A stretch of DNA of 64,000 nucleotides from CAYNRG01 sp047973125 (GCA_047973125.1 JBKEBK010000022.1:62001-126000); one strand, 5' to 3'; numbered from the stretch's first letter, positions 43,929-53,920 are shown. Notes: generated by a model not told the origin, from the sequence alone. Numbers and translations are program-made.

Positions 43929-44754
43929 AAAGATATTAACGTTCTTTAAATATGTTTTACTTTGTATTGTGGCCTTAATTTCTTTGTTTCCTTTTATTTG
44001 GATGTTACTTGGAATGACAAATGCAACAGTTGATATAACAGCTGGTAACTTAAAAATTGGTAGTGAATTTATGAATAATATGAAAAACTTGTTTGCTTCA
44101 GACTTAGATTTTCTTGGAGCATTAAAAAATTCAGCATTAGCTGCTTTTGTTACAACATTTTTCGCACTTATTGTATCATCAGCTGCAGGGTATGCTTTTG
44201 AAATCTATAAAAGTAAAAGAAGAGAAAGAGTTTTTAATGTCTTACTTTTAAGTATGATGATTCCCTTTGCTGCACTTATGATTCCATTATTTAGAATATT
44301 TTCAAAAATATCAGCAATGGGATTTGATGTAATTGGTATTGACTCATTTATTTCACTTATTATTCCATCAGTATCAACAGCCTTTCTAATATTTTTCTTT
44401 AGACAAAATACTAAAACATTTTCTAAAGAAATGCTTGAAGCTGCTAGAATGGATGGGTTAAGTGAGTGGGGGCTATTCTTTAAAATATATATGCCAACAC
44501 TAAAAAATACCTATGCAGCAGCGGCTATTATCACATTTATGAATAGTTGGAATAACTATATTTGGCCATTAATTACTATTCAAACACCTGCAAAAAGAAC
44601 AATTCCTCTAATTTTATCAGCAATGGGATCTTCATATACTCCTGATTATGGTATGATTATGTGTGGGATAGTTATAGCAACAATTCCAACCGCAATAATA
44701 TTTTTATTAATGCAAAAATATTTTGTTGCAGGTATGTTGGGATCAGTTAAATAA
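43921..44754 (+). CDS. ABC sugar permease, MalG type
   Basis: 277 residues with six membrane segments. The EAA loop is EAARMDGLSEWGLFFKIYMP (residues ~177-196). It forms the translocation pore with the MalF-type subunit whose gene it overlaps. The C-terminus AGMLGSVK is typical for the family (…GSVK). A second small hairpin follows before the acetyltransferase gene. Confidence 0.92.
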   Translation: MTRKILTFFKYVLLCIVALISLFPFIWMLLGMTNATVDITAGNLKIGSEFMNNMKNLFASDLDFLGALKNSALAAFVTTFFALIVSSAAGYAFEIYKSKRRERVFNVLLLSMMIPFAALMIPLFRIFSKISAMGFDVIGIDSFISLIIPSVSTAFLIFFFRQNTKTFSKEMLEAARMDGLSEWGLFFKIYMPTLKNTYAAAAIITFMNSWNNYIWPLITIQTPAKRTIPLILSAMGSSYTPDYGMIMCGIVIATIPTAIIFLLMQKYFVAGMLGSVK

Positions 44755-44757
44755 TTT

Positions 44758-44778
44758 AAGCCATACATTGTATGGCTT
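44758..44778 (+). other. intercistronic stem-loop before the acetyltransferase gene
   Basis: AAGCCATAC and GTATGGCTT, nine perfect pairs with a three-base loop, followed by CTTTAAAAAGG. It may attenuate expression of the last two genes. It has only a weak T-run. Confidence 0.6.
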
Positions 44779-44796
44779 CTTTAAAAAGGAGAAGTT

Positions 44797-45432
44797 ATGT
44801 CACTTGAAAGTAATATGAAAAATGGACTCTTGTATCAAGAATATAATCATAAGAGTAAAGTTGATCAAGATTATGAAAAAATTATTGAAGTACAAAGAAT
44901 TAGATGTAAGGATTTAGTGTTTAATTTTAACAATACTATTCCAAGTGATAATGAAAAAAGAAATGAAATTTTAAAGAAAATCTTTAAATCACTTGGTAGT
45001 AATTGTTTCTTTGAAGGTCCAATAAATGCTTCTTATGGTTGTAATACTCATATAGGGGACCGTGTATATGCTAATTTCAATTTATCATTAATTGATGATG
45101 TAGAAATTCATATTGGCAATGATGTTATGATGGCTCCAAATGTTACTATTTGTACAACAGGACATCCAATTTATGCAAAGTATCGCAAAAATGGAGTTCA
45201 GTTTTCTTTACCAGTTCATATTGGAAATGATGTTTGGATTGGGGCTGGTGTCATTGTACTGCCGGGAGTGAAAATTGGTGATAATTGTGTTATAGGTGCA
45301 GGAAGTGTTGTTACTAAAGATATTCCTGCAAACTCTTTAGCCTATGGAGCGCCATGCATTGTAAAAAGAGAAATAAATGATCATGATAAAGAATATTATT
45401 ATAAGGATCGAAAAGTAAATTTCGATTGGTAA
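44797..45432 (+). CDS. maltose/galactoside O-acetyltransferase family protein
   Basis: 211 residues. An N-terminal helical region precedes a left-handed beta-helix of hexapeptide repeats (from about residue 75). Catalytic His lies in CTTGHPI (near residue 127), and GAGVIVLPGVKIGDNCVIGA is a typical helix edge. LacA-type enzymes acetylate non-metabolised sugars with acetyl-CoA. Position next to lacZ supports galactoside acetylation. GGAG precedes the ATG, and lacZ follows after nine bases. Confidence 0.9.
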   Translation: MSLESNMKNGLLYQEYNHKSKVDQDYEKIIEVQRIRCKDLVFNFNNTIPSDNEKRNEILKKIFKSLGSNCFFEGPINASYGCNTHIGDRVYANFNLSLIDDVEIHIGNDVMMAPNVTICTTGHPIYAKYRKNGVQFSLPVHIGNDVWIGAGVIVLPGVKIGDNCVIGAGSVVTKDIPANSLAYGAPCIVKREINDHDKEYYYKDRKVNFDW

Positions 45433-45441
45433 GGAGAAGAT

Positions 45442-48400
45442 ATGAAAAAAAATAATGCTTGTATTTCATTTTTAAGTGATCCAGAAATTGTAGAGGTTAA
45501 TCGACTAGATCCTTATTCTGATCATTTATATTATGATAGTATTTTAAAGGCTAATAATGGTAGTGAAATGGATTGGAAACAATCATTAAATGGAGAGTGG
45601 TTTTTTGCTTATGCAAAAAATCCAAATGAGAGAATTAAAGATTTTTATAAAGATGATTTTAATTGTAATCACTTTGATAGAATAAAAGTGCCATCGCATA
45701 TTCAAATGCAAGGATATGATCAAATTCACTATATTAATACACTTTATCCATGGGATGGAAAAGAGTATTTAAGACCTCCGCATATTTCTGAAAAATATAA
45801 TCCAACAGGAAGTTATGTAAAGTACTTTGAATTAAATGATACATTAAAAAATATTGGTGATATTGATATCGTTTTTGAAGGAGTAGAGTGTGCTTATTAT
45901 GTTTGGTTAAATGGTAAATTTATCGGTTATAGTGAAGATTCATTTACAAACTCGACTTTTAATTTAAATGATGCATTAAAAGATGGCATTAATAAGCTTG
46001 CGGTTGAAGTTTATAAATATAGTAGTGCTAGTTGGTTAGAAGATCAAGATTTCTTTAGGTTTTCTGGCATCTTTAGAGATGTTAGCTTATTTGCAAGACC
46101 AAAGCATCATATCAAAGATTTATTTATTACTTCAAAGCTTAAAGATAATTACTGCAATGCTGATATAAGTGTAAAACTAAAGGGTGATTTACAAGATGTA
46201 AAATTAAAAGTTGAAATCTTTGATGGGGATAATACAATTTATAAATGTGATGTTTTAAAAAATGATGAAATCAGTTTTTCACTTAGTGATGTGAAGCTAT
46301 GGTCAGCAGAGAAGCCAAATCGCTATAAGATGATGATTATAGTAACTGATCAATCAGATAATATAATTGAAGTAATTCCGCAATTCTTTGGTATTCGAGA
46401 GTTTAAAATTGAAGATAAAATTATGAAATTAAATGGTCAAAGAATTGTGTTTAAGGGAATAAATCGTCATGAGTTCTCATCAAAGAAGGGAAGAGCTATT
46501 TCTAAGGAAGAGATGTTATTTGATATTAAATTTATGAAACAACATAATATTAATGCGGTAAGAACATCTCATTATCCTAATAATAGTTTATGGTATGACT
46601 TGTGTGATGAGTATGGGATATATTTAATTGATGAAGCAAATTTAGAGAGTCATGGCTCATGGCAAAAACTTGGCGAGTGTGAGCCATCGTGGAATGTTCC
46701 AGGATGTGATAATTCTTGGAGAATATCGGTAATAGATCGTGCAGCTAATATGCTTCAAAGAGATAAGAATCATCCATCTATTCTAATTTATTCTTGTGGT
46801 AATGAGTCATATGCCGGAGAAAATATTTCAGCAATGGCTAACTACTTTAGAGAAAATGATAATACACGTCTTGTCCATTATGAGGGTTGTGTTTGGAATA
46901 GAGAGTTTTCTGATTCTACTGATATGGAATCAAGAATGTATAATAATGTAGAAAAAATAAAAAAATATTTAGATAATGATCCTGACAAGCCATATATATC
47001 ATGTGAATATATGCATGCTATGGGTAACTCACTTGGTGGTATGTCTCATTATACTGATCTTGAAAGTATTTATCCAATGTATCAAGGTGGCTTTATCTGG
47101 GATTATATTGATCAAGCAGTAGAGTATAAGAATCAATATGGAGAGAAAGTTTTAGGTTATGGCGGTGATTTTAAAGATCGTTATACTGATTATAATTTTA
47201 GTGGAAATGGAATCGTTTTTGCAGATAGAACAATTTCACCTAAGGCATGTGAAGTTAAGTATAATTATCAAGATATCAAGATAATGGTTAATGATCAAGG
47301 TTTTATTGTTGATAATCAAATGTTGTTTACTGATTGTAGTGATTTTATATTTGAGTTTGTTGCAAAATGCGAAGAAGAAGTTATTCAACAAGGATTTATA
47401 GATGTTACACTCGCACCACTTCAAAAAAAGCAATTTAGTCTAGAGTGGAGTAAGAGTCAAAATGAGGTTGTTTATACTGTTTCTGCATTACTTAAAGAAG
47501 ATACAAAATGGCAGAAAAAGGGGTATGAAGTTGCTTTTGGTCAAATGATTAAAGAGAAGAGTTTTAATGAAACAATAAAAAATGAGAAATTAAATATTGT
47601 TGAGGGTGATGGTAATATTGGGGTTTATAGTGAAGGTTTTAAGGCTTTATTCTCTAGTAATGAAGGCTTGATTTCATTAGTTTATGATGATGTTGAATAT
47701 ATGGCGTACGCTCCAAAACCAATTTTCTCAAGAGCAAGCACTGATAATGATCGTGGTTGTAAATTGGAACATAGGACTGCCATATGGCATAGTGCATCGA
47801 CTTTCTTTAATTGCACATCATTTACGTATAAAATTGAAAATAATAGCGTAAGTATTAATTACACATTTACACTTCCTACAGTTCCACAAACGACCTTTGA
47901 TATCAATTATGAATTATCTAATTCTAAAGATATTAAGGTAAATTTTAAGTATCATGGAATAAGTAATTTACCAGAATTAGTTTTAGTTGGAATGCGTTTT
48001 AAACTATATAGTGAGTTTGAAAAGTTTAAGTATTATGGAAGAGGACCGTTTGAGAATTATTTAGATCGTAAGGTTGGCTCTAAAATTGGTGTATATACTC
48101 AAAGTATCAAAGACAATGTAACTCCATATCTTTGTCCTCAAGAGTGTGGAAATCGTAGTGATGTACGCTATGTAAAAGTTATAAATGAATTTGAAAAGGG
48201 AATAGAATTTGTTGCACTAGATAAACCATTTGAAATGAGTGTCTTACCTTATAGTATGCAACAATTTGAAAATGCTCTTCACCAAGAGGAACTACAAAAT
48301 CCTTATTATACCTATGTAAATATTATTGCTAAACAAATGGGTGTTGGTGGTGATGATAGTTGGGGTTCTGAAGTTCTTGATGAGTATAAAATAGCAAGTG

Positions 48401-48444
48401 ATAAAGACATTGAATTATCATTTATTATTAAATCTGTAAAGTAA
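45442..48444 (+). CDS. lacZ: GH2 beta-galactosidase
   Basis: 1000 residues, the LacZ five-domain form. A sugar-binding jelly roll comes first, then Ig-like domains and a TIM barrel with acid/base Glu455 in CGNESYAGE and nucleophile Glu522 in SCEYMHAMGNS. A C-terminal beta-sandwich (Bgal_small_N) follows from about residue 715, with RASTDNDRG. It hydrolyses lactose and related beta-galactosides in the cytoplasm after import. There is no signal peptide. Last gene of the importer-acetyltransferase operon, with a terminator after it. Confidence 0.96.
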   Translation: MKKNNACISFLSDPEIVEVNRLDPYSDHLYYDSILKANNGSEMDWKQSLNGEWFFAYAKNPNERIKDFYKDDFNCNHFDRIKVPSHIQMQGYDQIHYINTLYPWDGKEYLRPPHISEKYNPTGSYVKYFELNDTLKNIGDIDIVFEGVECAYYVWLNGKFIGYSEDSFTNSTFNLNDALKDGINKLAVEVYKYSSASWLEDQDFFRFSGIFRDVSLFARPKHHIKDLFITSKLKDNYCNADISVKLKGDLQDVKLKVEIFDGDNTIYKCDVLKNDEISFSLSDVKLWSAEKPNRYKMMIIVTDQSDNIIEVIPQFFGIREFKIEDKIMKLNGQRIVFKGINRHEFSSKKGRAISKEEMLFDIKFMKQHNINAVRTSHYPNNSLWYDLCDEYGIYLIDEANLESHGSWQKLGECEPSWNVPGCDNSWRISVIDRAANMLQRDKNHPSILIYSCGNESYAGENISAMANYFRENDNTRLVHYEGCVWNREFSDSTDMESRMYNNVEKIKKYLDNDPDKPYISCEYMHAMGNSLGGMSHYTDLESIYPMYQGGFIWDYIDQAVEYKNQYGEKVLGYGGDFKDRYTDYNFSGNGIVFADRTISPKACEVKYNYQDIKIMVNDQGFIVDNQMLFTDCSDFIFEFVAKCEEEVIQQGFIDVTLAPLQKKQFSLEWSKSQNEVVYTVSALLKEDTKWQKKGYEVAFGQMIKEKSFNETIKNEKLNIVEGDGNIGVYSEGFKALFSSNEGLISLVYDDVEYMAYAPKPIFSRASTDNDRGCKLEHRTAIWHSASTFFNCTSFTYKIENNSVSINYTFTLPTVPQTTFDINYELSNSKDIKVNFKYHGISNLPELVLVGMRFKLYSEFEKFKYYGRGPFENYLDRKVGSKIGVYTQSIKDNVTPYLCPQECGNRSDVRYVKVINEFEKGIEFVALDKPFEMSVLPYSMQQFENALHQEELQNPYYTYVNIIAKQMGVGGDDSWGSEVLDEYKIASDKDIELSFIIKSVK

Positions 48445-48476
48445 AAAAAAATCACTTCATTTGAAGTGTTTTTTTA
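48443..48476. terminator. bidirectional terminator after lacZ
   Basis: CACTTCA/TGAAGTG stem extended by A-T pairs, flanked by A8 and T7. It lies between convergent genes. Confidence 0.85.
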
Positions 48477-48487
48477 TGTATGATTTT

Positions 48488-50080
48488 TTATTTTTCTCTT
48501 TTAGCTAAGTATTCCTCATATGTTCCAAGATAATCTTCTAATTTTAATTCATCATTAAATCTTATAACCCTATTAGCAACTGTATCTAAAATCTGATAGT
48601 CATGAGAGGTAAATATAATTAATCCCTCAAATTTAATCATAGCATCATTTAAAGCGGTAATTGATTCCATATCTAAGTGGTTTGTTGGATCATCAAGTAT
48701 TAGTACATTTGATCCTTCTATCATCATTTTTGAAAACATACAACGAACCTTTTCTCCACCAGATAGTACCTTTACTTTTTTAAGAGCATCCTCCCCGGAA
48801 AATAACATTCTTCCTAAGAACCCTCTAACATAGGCTTGATCTTTTTCAGTTGAGTATTGCATTAGCCAATCTACAATATTTAAGTCATTATTAAATTCCT
48901 TATCAAAGTCTTTTTCAAATGATGAGAGTTGAACGCTATTTCCCCATTGAATATTATCATTATTGTTTTCATATTGTTTAACAATACTTTTTAAGAAGTT
49001 AGTATTTAGATGTTCTTTTTCTCCAATAAGGGCAACCTTATTATATTGTTTATCCATTGTTATTGTAATTGGTAAAGATATATTGTTATCTAAGCCCTCA
49101 ACAATTAAATTATCAACTGTAAGGATTGAGTTTCCTATTGGTCTATTGGCTCTAAAGTCAATAAAAGGATATCTTCTATTACTTGGTTTGATATCTTCAA
49201 GTGATATTTTCTTTAAGGCCTGTTTTCTTGATGTTGCTTGTTTTGATTTTGAAGCATTAGCACTAAAGCGATCAATAAAGTCTTGTAACTCTTTCATCTT
49301 ATCTTCTTTTTTCTTGTTAGAATCTTTTAGTTGTTTTTGAATTAATTGACTTGATTCATACCAAAAGTCATAATTCCCAGCAAATAATTGGATTTTTCCA
49401 TAATCGATATCGGCAATGACTGTACAAATTTTATTGATAAAGTGGCGATCATGGGAAACAACAATAACGGTACTTTCAAGATTTATAATAAATTCTTCTA
49501 GCCAACGAACAGCATCAATATCAAGGTGGTTAGTAGGCTCATCTAAAAGGAGAATATCAGGATTACCAAATAAAGCTTGAGCAATTAAAACCTTGACCTT
49601 ATCTTTACCATCTAATTCTTTCATTAATAGTTCATGTTTGTCTGTTGTAATTCCTAACCCTTGTAGTAAAATTGCTGCATCAGAATCAGCATTCCATCCA
49701 TCCATATTTGCAAATTCTTCTTCTAGCTCTCCTGCTCTTATTCCATCACTTTCACTAAAATCAGCTTTTGCATATAGTAGATCTTTTTCAATCATTATAT
49801 TATATAACTTCTCATTACCTCTTATTACAGCATCTATTACTCTTAAATCATCAAATTGGAAATGATCCTGTTTTAAAAATGAAAGTCTTTCATTTTTATC
49901 AAGGCTAACATTTCCTTTTGTTGGCTCTAACTCTTTAGATAGAAGCTTTAAGAAAGTCGACTTACCAGCACCATTTGCTCCAATGACTCCATAACAGCTA
50001 TTTTTATCAAATGAAATATTCACATTATCAAATAGTGGTTTTCCATCAAAATGTAGTGATAAACTATTTACTCTTAACAT
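48488..50080 (-). CDS. ABC-F ATPase (YbiT/YkpA type) with degenerate second Walker A
   Basis: 530 residues, two ATPase domains joined by the helical P-site tRNA-interaction linker (about 240-310, FSANASKSKQATSRKQALKK). Domain 1 has Walker A GANGAGKST and Walker B LLLDEPTNHLD. Its signature is replaced by MKELDGKDKVK, as in YbiT. Domain 2 keeps LSGGEKVR and LILDDPTNHLD but its Walker A reads GEKEHLNTNF, without the GKS/T. ABC-F proteins act on ribosomes. Here one nucleotide site should be weak or dead. The reading frame is otherwise intact. The gene is monocistronic, leftward. Confidence 0.9.
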   Translation of the reverse strand: MLRVNSLSLHFDGKPLFDNVNISFDKNSCYGVIGANGAGKSTFLKLLSKELEPTKGNVSLDKNERLSFLKQDHFQFDDLRVIDAVIRGNEKLYNIMIEKDLLYAKADFSESDGIRAGELEEEFANMDGWNADSDAAILLQGLGITTDKHELLMKELDGKDKVKVLIAQALFGNPDILLLDEPTNHLDIDAVRWLEEFIINLESTVIVVSHDRHFINKICTVIADIDYGKIQLFAGNYDFWYESSQLIQKQLKDSNKKKEDKMKELQDFIDRFSANASKSKQATSRKQALKKISLEDIKPSNRRYPFIDFRANRPIGNSILTVDNLIVEGLDNNISLPITITMDKQYNKVALIGEKEHLNTNFLKSIVKQYENNNDNIQWGNSVQLSSFEKDFDKEFNNDLNIVDWLMQYSTEKDQAYVRGFLGRMLFSGEDALKKVKVLSGGEKVRCMFSKMMIEGSNVLILDDPTNHLDMESITALNDAMIKFEGLIIFTSHDYQILDTVANRVIRFNDELKLEDYLGTYEEYLAKREK

Positions 50081-50179
50081 ATTAATCCTCCTAAGTACAC
50101 TTATATAATACTAACATATTTATATATAAATAGGATATTAAATTTTTATAATAATAAATAAGTAGAGGTAGATAAGATA

Positions 50180-51325
50180 ATGAAATGTCCAAGATGTTCT
50201 AATACTGATCAGCACTTCTTTTATAAGGGAAGTAAAGGTTGGCTTTGTCGAAAATGTATTAAGTTTAAAAGAGTCTTAATCAAGGAAAATTTAAGTGTTT
50301 GTGATAATGATGAAATTCATGATAATGCAAGTGAATACCTATATCCTTTTAAATTAACAAAAATGCAGACTATGATTTCAAAAAAATGTAGTGAAAATAT
50401 TTTATATAGTGATGTTTTTATTGAGGCAGTATGTGGAGCTGGAAAAACAGAACTTGTTGTAAAGAGTATTTCTGATGCCCTAGGCCATAAAAAAAGAGTG
50501 GCATTTGCAATAGCAAGAAGACAGGTAGTTCTTGAAATAAAAAAAAGAATGGAATTAATTTTTAAGAGTGCAAAAGTTGTTGCAGTGTGTGAGGGTTATA
50601 CCAAAGATATATTTGGAGATTTAATAATTTGTACAACACATCAGTTATATAGATATCCAAATTATTTTGATTTATTAATAATTGATGAGCCTGATGCCTT
50701 TCCTTTTAAAGGAAATAAGTTACTACAAAGTATTGCAAGAAATAGTTGTCGTGCTCATATTATCTATTTAACAGCAACCCCTGATGCCTACTTAAAAAGT
50801 CGAATTGAAGAAAAAAGCATCTCTCATCTTCTCTTAAATAGAAGACCACATCAGAAAGATATTATAGTGCCATACAAGGTGGTTGGACCATTTTTTTATC
50901 TAGTCACTTATCTTTTTAATTGGCTTAAGAATAAAAAATTAGTAATTGTATTTGTTCCTACTAAGAAAATGTGCAATCTTTTATCAAAAATAATAAATAA
51001 AAGAAGTATGGCAATACACAGTGATATTGAAGGTAAGGATGAAATAATAAGAAAATTTAAAGAAAAAAAATTTGAGGTGCTATTTTCAACAACATTACTA
51101 GAAAGAGGTATTACCATCAATGATGTTGATGTTTGTGTTTTTCTTGCTGATCATAAAGTATTTGATCTTGCTAGTTTAGTTCAAATGAGTGGAAGAGTAG
51201 GAAGAAACTTTAATAATCCTTATGGTAAGTGCTTATTTTTATCAAATAAGCAGTCGCTAATTGTTGATGAGTGTATTAAGTATTGTAAGAGGATGAATAA
51301 TGAAAAAATGTCTGTATTGTCATAA
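50180..51325 (+). CDS. comFA: ComFA-like DNA helicase
   Basis: 381 residues, a superfamily 2 ATPase that helps pull transforming DNA into the cell. A four-Cys zinc finger (Cys 3, 6, 23, 26) is at the N-terminus. Walker A CGAGKTE is at 85-91, the DEAD-box equivalent DEPD at 169-172, LTATP is motif III, and motif VI reads MSGRVGRN near 345. Slightly short against Bacillus ComFA (about 460), mainly at the N-terminus. comFC starts 26 bases before its stop. Confidence 0.92.
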   Translation: MKCPRCSNTDQHFFYKGSKGWLCRKCIKFKRVLIKENLSVCDNDEIHDNASEYLYPFKLTKMQTMISKKCSENILYSDVFIEAVCGAGKTELVVKSISDALGHKKRVAFAIARRQVVLEIKKRMELIFKSAKVVAVCEGYTKDIFGDLIICTTHQLYRYPNYFDLLIIDEPDAFPFKGNKLLQSIARNSCRAHIIYLTATPDAYLKSRIEEKSISHLLLNRRPHQKDIIVPYKVVGPFFYLVTYLFNWLKNKKLVIVFVPTKKMCNLLSKIINKRSMAIHSDIEGKDEIIRKFKEKKFEVLFSTTLLERGITINDVDVCVFLADHKVFDLASLVQMSGRVGRNFNNPYGKCLFLSNKQSLIVDECIKYCKRMNNEKMSVLS

Positions 51326-51911
51326 AGATATAATAAATGGGGCTACAATTTTTGATTACTATTTTTATAATGATCTTCTTTGTTGTAGCTGTCGAAGAAA
51401 GATCAAAAAATATCATCATCATTTTAAAATAGATAATATAGAGGGGTTTGCAATATTAGAATATAATGAATTTTTTTCTGATTTATTAGTTCAATATAAG
51501 GAATGTATGGATGAGGCATTGAGCCTTGTATTTTTATGGGGTTATAATTTAATTATTCGCCTATTACTTTCAGGTTATACAATTGTGTATATTCCAAGTT
51601 CCAAGATTAAGTTAGATGAAAGAGGATTTAATCATTTAGAAAAAATATTTAAGAAAGTTGGTTTAAGGTACACTGATATATTAGAAAAAACTGATAATCA
51701 GAAACAAGTTTATTTAAATTTTGAAGAAAGAGAAAAGATGATAAATAAAATTAGGATAAAAAAGGGTATGAAAATACCTAAAAAGATTTTGCTTGTAGAT
51801 GATGTCTTTACAACTGGCAGTAGTTTAAAAGGGGCAATAAAAGTATTAAGTGAGCATAATTGTAAAGTAAAGGTTTTAGTTTTGGCTAAGAAAAGAAAAA
51901 ATCATTCCTAA
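51300..51911 (+). CDS. comFC: ComFC-like phosphoribosyltransferase-fold competence protein
   Basis: 203 residues. An N-terminal CxxC...CCSC zinc-binding region (Cys 4, 7, 28, 31) is followed by a type I PRTase domain with the PRPP loop LLVDDVFTTGSS near residues 163-174. It partners ComFA in DNA uptake. AGAGGA lies inside the comFA end before the ATG. The two overlap by 26 bases and share a terminator. Confidence 0.92.
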   Translation: MKKCLYCHKDIINGATIFDYYFYNDLLCCSCRRKIKKYHHHFKIDNIEGFAILEYNEFFSDLLVQYKECMDEALSLVFLWGYNLIIRLLLSGYTIVYIPSSKIKLDERGFNHLEKIFKKVGLRYTDILEKTDNQKQVYLNFEEREKMINKIRIKKGMKIPKKILLVDDVFTTGSSLKGAIKVLSEHNCKVKVLVLAKKRKNHS

Positions 51912-51935
51912 TTTTAAGAATGATTATTTTTTTTA
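51900..51935. terminator. bidirectional terminator between comFC and htpG
   Basis: AATCATTC (51900-51907) and GAATGATT (51918-51925), followed by T8. It lies between convergent genes. Confidence 0.85.
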
Positions 51936-53774
51936 TTTATCAATTAACAAATCACAAATCATATTTGTATATTCAACAGGATTATCGATTGTAAATCCTT
52001 CGATAAGTAATGCTTGTTGATATAGAATAGATGATAAATCTTTTAATTTATCTGGATTACTATTTTGAATTTCTTGTAGTTTAGTAAATATTTTATGACT
52101 TGGATTAATTTCTAAAATTTTATTGGCTTTAATATCATTTGTTTGCATTGAATTTGCTAAAACTTTTTCCATTTCTAGTGAAATATTGCCATCACTAACA
52201 AGGCAAACAGGGTGTGATTTAAGTCTTGTTGATAGTCTTACATCACTAACGAAATCTTTCAAATCATCTTTCATTGAATCTAGTAATGATTTATTCTCTT
52301 CGCTTTTTTTCTCAACTTCTTTTTTATCTTCTTCTGATTCAATATCTAAGTCAGCTTGAGCAATTGATTTAAATACTTTATCATTATATGAATTTAGTGA
52401 TTTTATCGCAAATTCATCAATTTCATCTAGTAAATAAATTACTTCAATTTTCTTTTCTTGAACTATTTCCATTTGTGGTAGACGCTTAATTGCATCAATG
52501 CTCTCACCAGTAACATAAATTATTTCCTTGTCATCTGCATCTTTTCTATCAGTGATTTCCTTTAGAGTTGAGTATTTATCGTTGTAGCTTGTTTTATATA
52601 GCAGAAGATCTTGAAGTAATTCTTTGTTTGCTCCAAAGTTTTGATATATTCCATATTTTATATTTAGTCCAAACTGTGTAAAGAATTCTTCATATTTTTC
52701 TCTTGAAGTATCAAGCATTTTTAATAAGTGTGATTTAATTTTCTTTTCAATATTTTTACTTAGGATATTCATTTGTCGATCTTGTTGAAGGATTTCTCTT
52801 GAAATATTTAAGCTAATATCTTCACTGTCTACAAGTCCTTTGATAAATCTAAAGTGATCTGGAACAAGTGTTTTAGCTTTATCTAAGATAAATACACCCT
52901 TACTATATAATTGAATCCCACTTTCATAATCTGAATTATAGAAATTCATTGGAGCTTTTTTAGGGATAAATAATAAAGCATTATAAGATAGGGTTCCTTC
53001 AGTTTTATAGTGAATTGTAAAAAGGGGATCTTCAAAGTCATTAAATTTACTTTTGTAGAAGTCACTATATACTTCTTCTTTAACATTGCTTTTTTTCCAA
53101 AGTGGAACCATTGAATTAATTGTTTCTAGCTTATCTTCATTATTTAACATCTGAATTGGATATCTTACATAATCAGAGTATTTTTTAATTAAGCTTTTAA
53201 GGTGAAACTCATCTAAGAATTCATCATAGTTTTCTGTATCGGTGTTATCTTTTAAATGTAATGATATAGTTGTACCAAAATCATTTTTATCCGATTCTTT
53301 GATGGTATATCCGTCTTCTCCAGTACTTCTCCAAATATATGAAGTTTCACTGTTGCAAGCTTTTGACTTGACCACTACTTCTTTTGCGATCATAAATGAT
53401 GAATAGAAGCCAACACCAAATTGTCCAATAATATCAATATTCTTTGGGTTTTTATCGAATTCTTGTTTAAAATCTAAAGATCCACTTTTAGCAATGGTTC
53501 CCAGATTTGATTCTAATTCTTCTTTGTTCATACCGATTCCACTATCTGAAATTTCTAGGATTCGCTTATCTTTATCAATTGTAATAACAATATTCAAGTG
53601 TTTTTTATTAACTCTTTGATTTTCATCTGTAAGAGAAAGGTAGTATCTTTTATCTAGAGCATCTGATGCATTTGATACTAATTCTCTTATGAATATTTCT
53701 CTATGAGTATAGATAGAGTTAATCATTAGGTCTAGTAATCTTTTTGATTCTGTTTTAAATTGTTTCTTTGCCAT
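51933..53774 (-). CDS. htpG: Hsp90-family chaperone HtpG
   Basis: 613 residues. The GHKL ATPase domain (1-220) has RELVSNASDALDK, ISDSGIGM, and GQFGVGFYSSFM. A middle domain with the catalytic Arg loop (NISREILQQDRQM) and a dimerising C-terminal domain follow. An acidic linker region near 495-510 is Lys/Glu-rich. The ATG at 53774 follows AAAGGAGG. The frame's earlier ATG at 53822 precedes the promoter and is rejected. A CIRCE-like operator lies between promoter and start. Confidence 0.95.
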   Translation of the reverse strand: MAKKQFKTESKRLLDLMINSIYTHREIFIRELVSNASDALDKRYYLSLTDENQRVNKKHLNIVITIDKDKRILEISDSGIGMNKEELESNLGTIAKSGSLDFKQEFDKNPKNIDIIGQFGVGFYSSFMIAKEVVVKSKACNSETSYIWRSTGEDGYTIKESDKNDFGTTISLHLKDNTDTENYDEFLDEFHLKSLIKKYSDYVRYPIQMLNNEDKLETINSMVPLWKKSNVKEEVYSDFYKSKFNDFEDPLFTIHYKTEGTLSYNALLFIPKKAPMNFYNSDYESGIQLYSKGVFILDKAKTLVPDHFRFIKGLVDSEDISLNISREILQQDRQMNILSKNIEKKIKSHLLKMLDTSREKYEEFFTQFGLNIKYGIYQNFGANKELLQDLLLYKTSYNDKYSTLKEITDRKDADDKEIIYVTGESIDAIKRLPQMEIVQEKKIEVIYLLDEIDEFAIKSLNSYNDKVFKSIAQADLDIESEEDKKEVEKKSEENKSLLDSMKDDLKDFVSDVRLSTRLKSHPVCLVSDGNISLEMEKVLANSMQTNDIKANKILEINPSHKIFTKLQEIQNSNPDKLKDLSSILYQQALLIEGFTIDNPVEYTNMICDLLIDK

Positions 53775-53785
53775 ATTTTCCTCCT

Positions 53786-53812
53786 TTAGCAAACAAAATG
53801 CCTGACTGCTAA
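53786..53812 (-). promoter_or_regulatory. CIRCE-like HrcA operator upstream of htpG
   Basis: The outer arms TTAGCA and TGCTAA are separated by 15 bases, exactly the geometry of CIRCE (TTAGCACTC-N9-GAGTGCTAA). 15 of the 18 arm positions match. It lies between the -10 box and the ribosome-binding site, where a bound repressor would block transcription. Confidence 0.65.
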
Positions 53813-53841
53813 AATATAACACTAAATTAAATAAAATGCAA
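53813..53841 (-). promoter_or_regulatory. promoter of htpG
   Basis: On the minus strand TTGCAT (53841-53836), 17-base spacer, TATATT (53818-53813). The start point falls inside the CIRCE-like element. Confidence 0.65.
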
Positions 53842-53920
53842 ATAATTAATCTCTTTACAAGAGAAAAACTTTCGGATTACATATTTTATTGTATAATATT
53901 TTGGAGGAGGAATATTTTTG

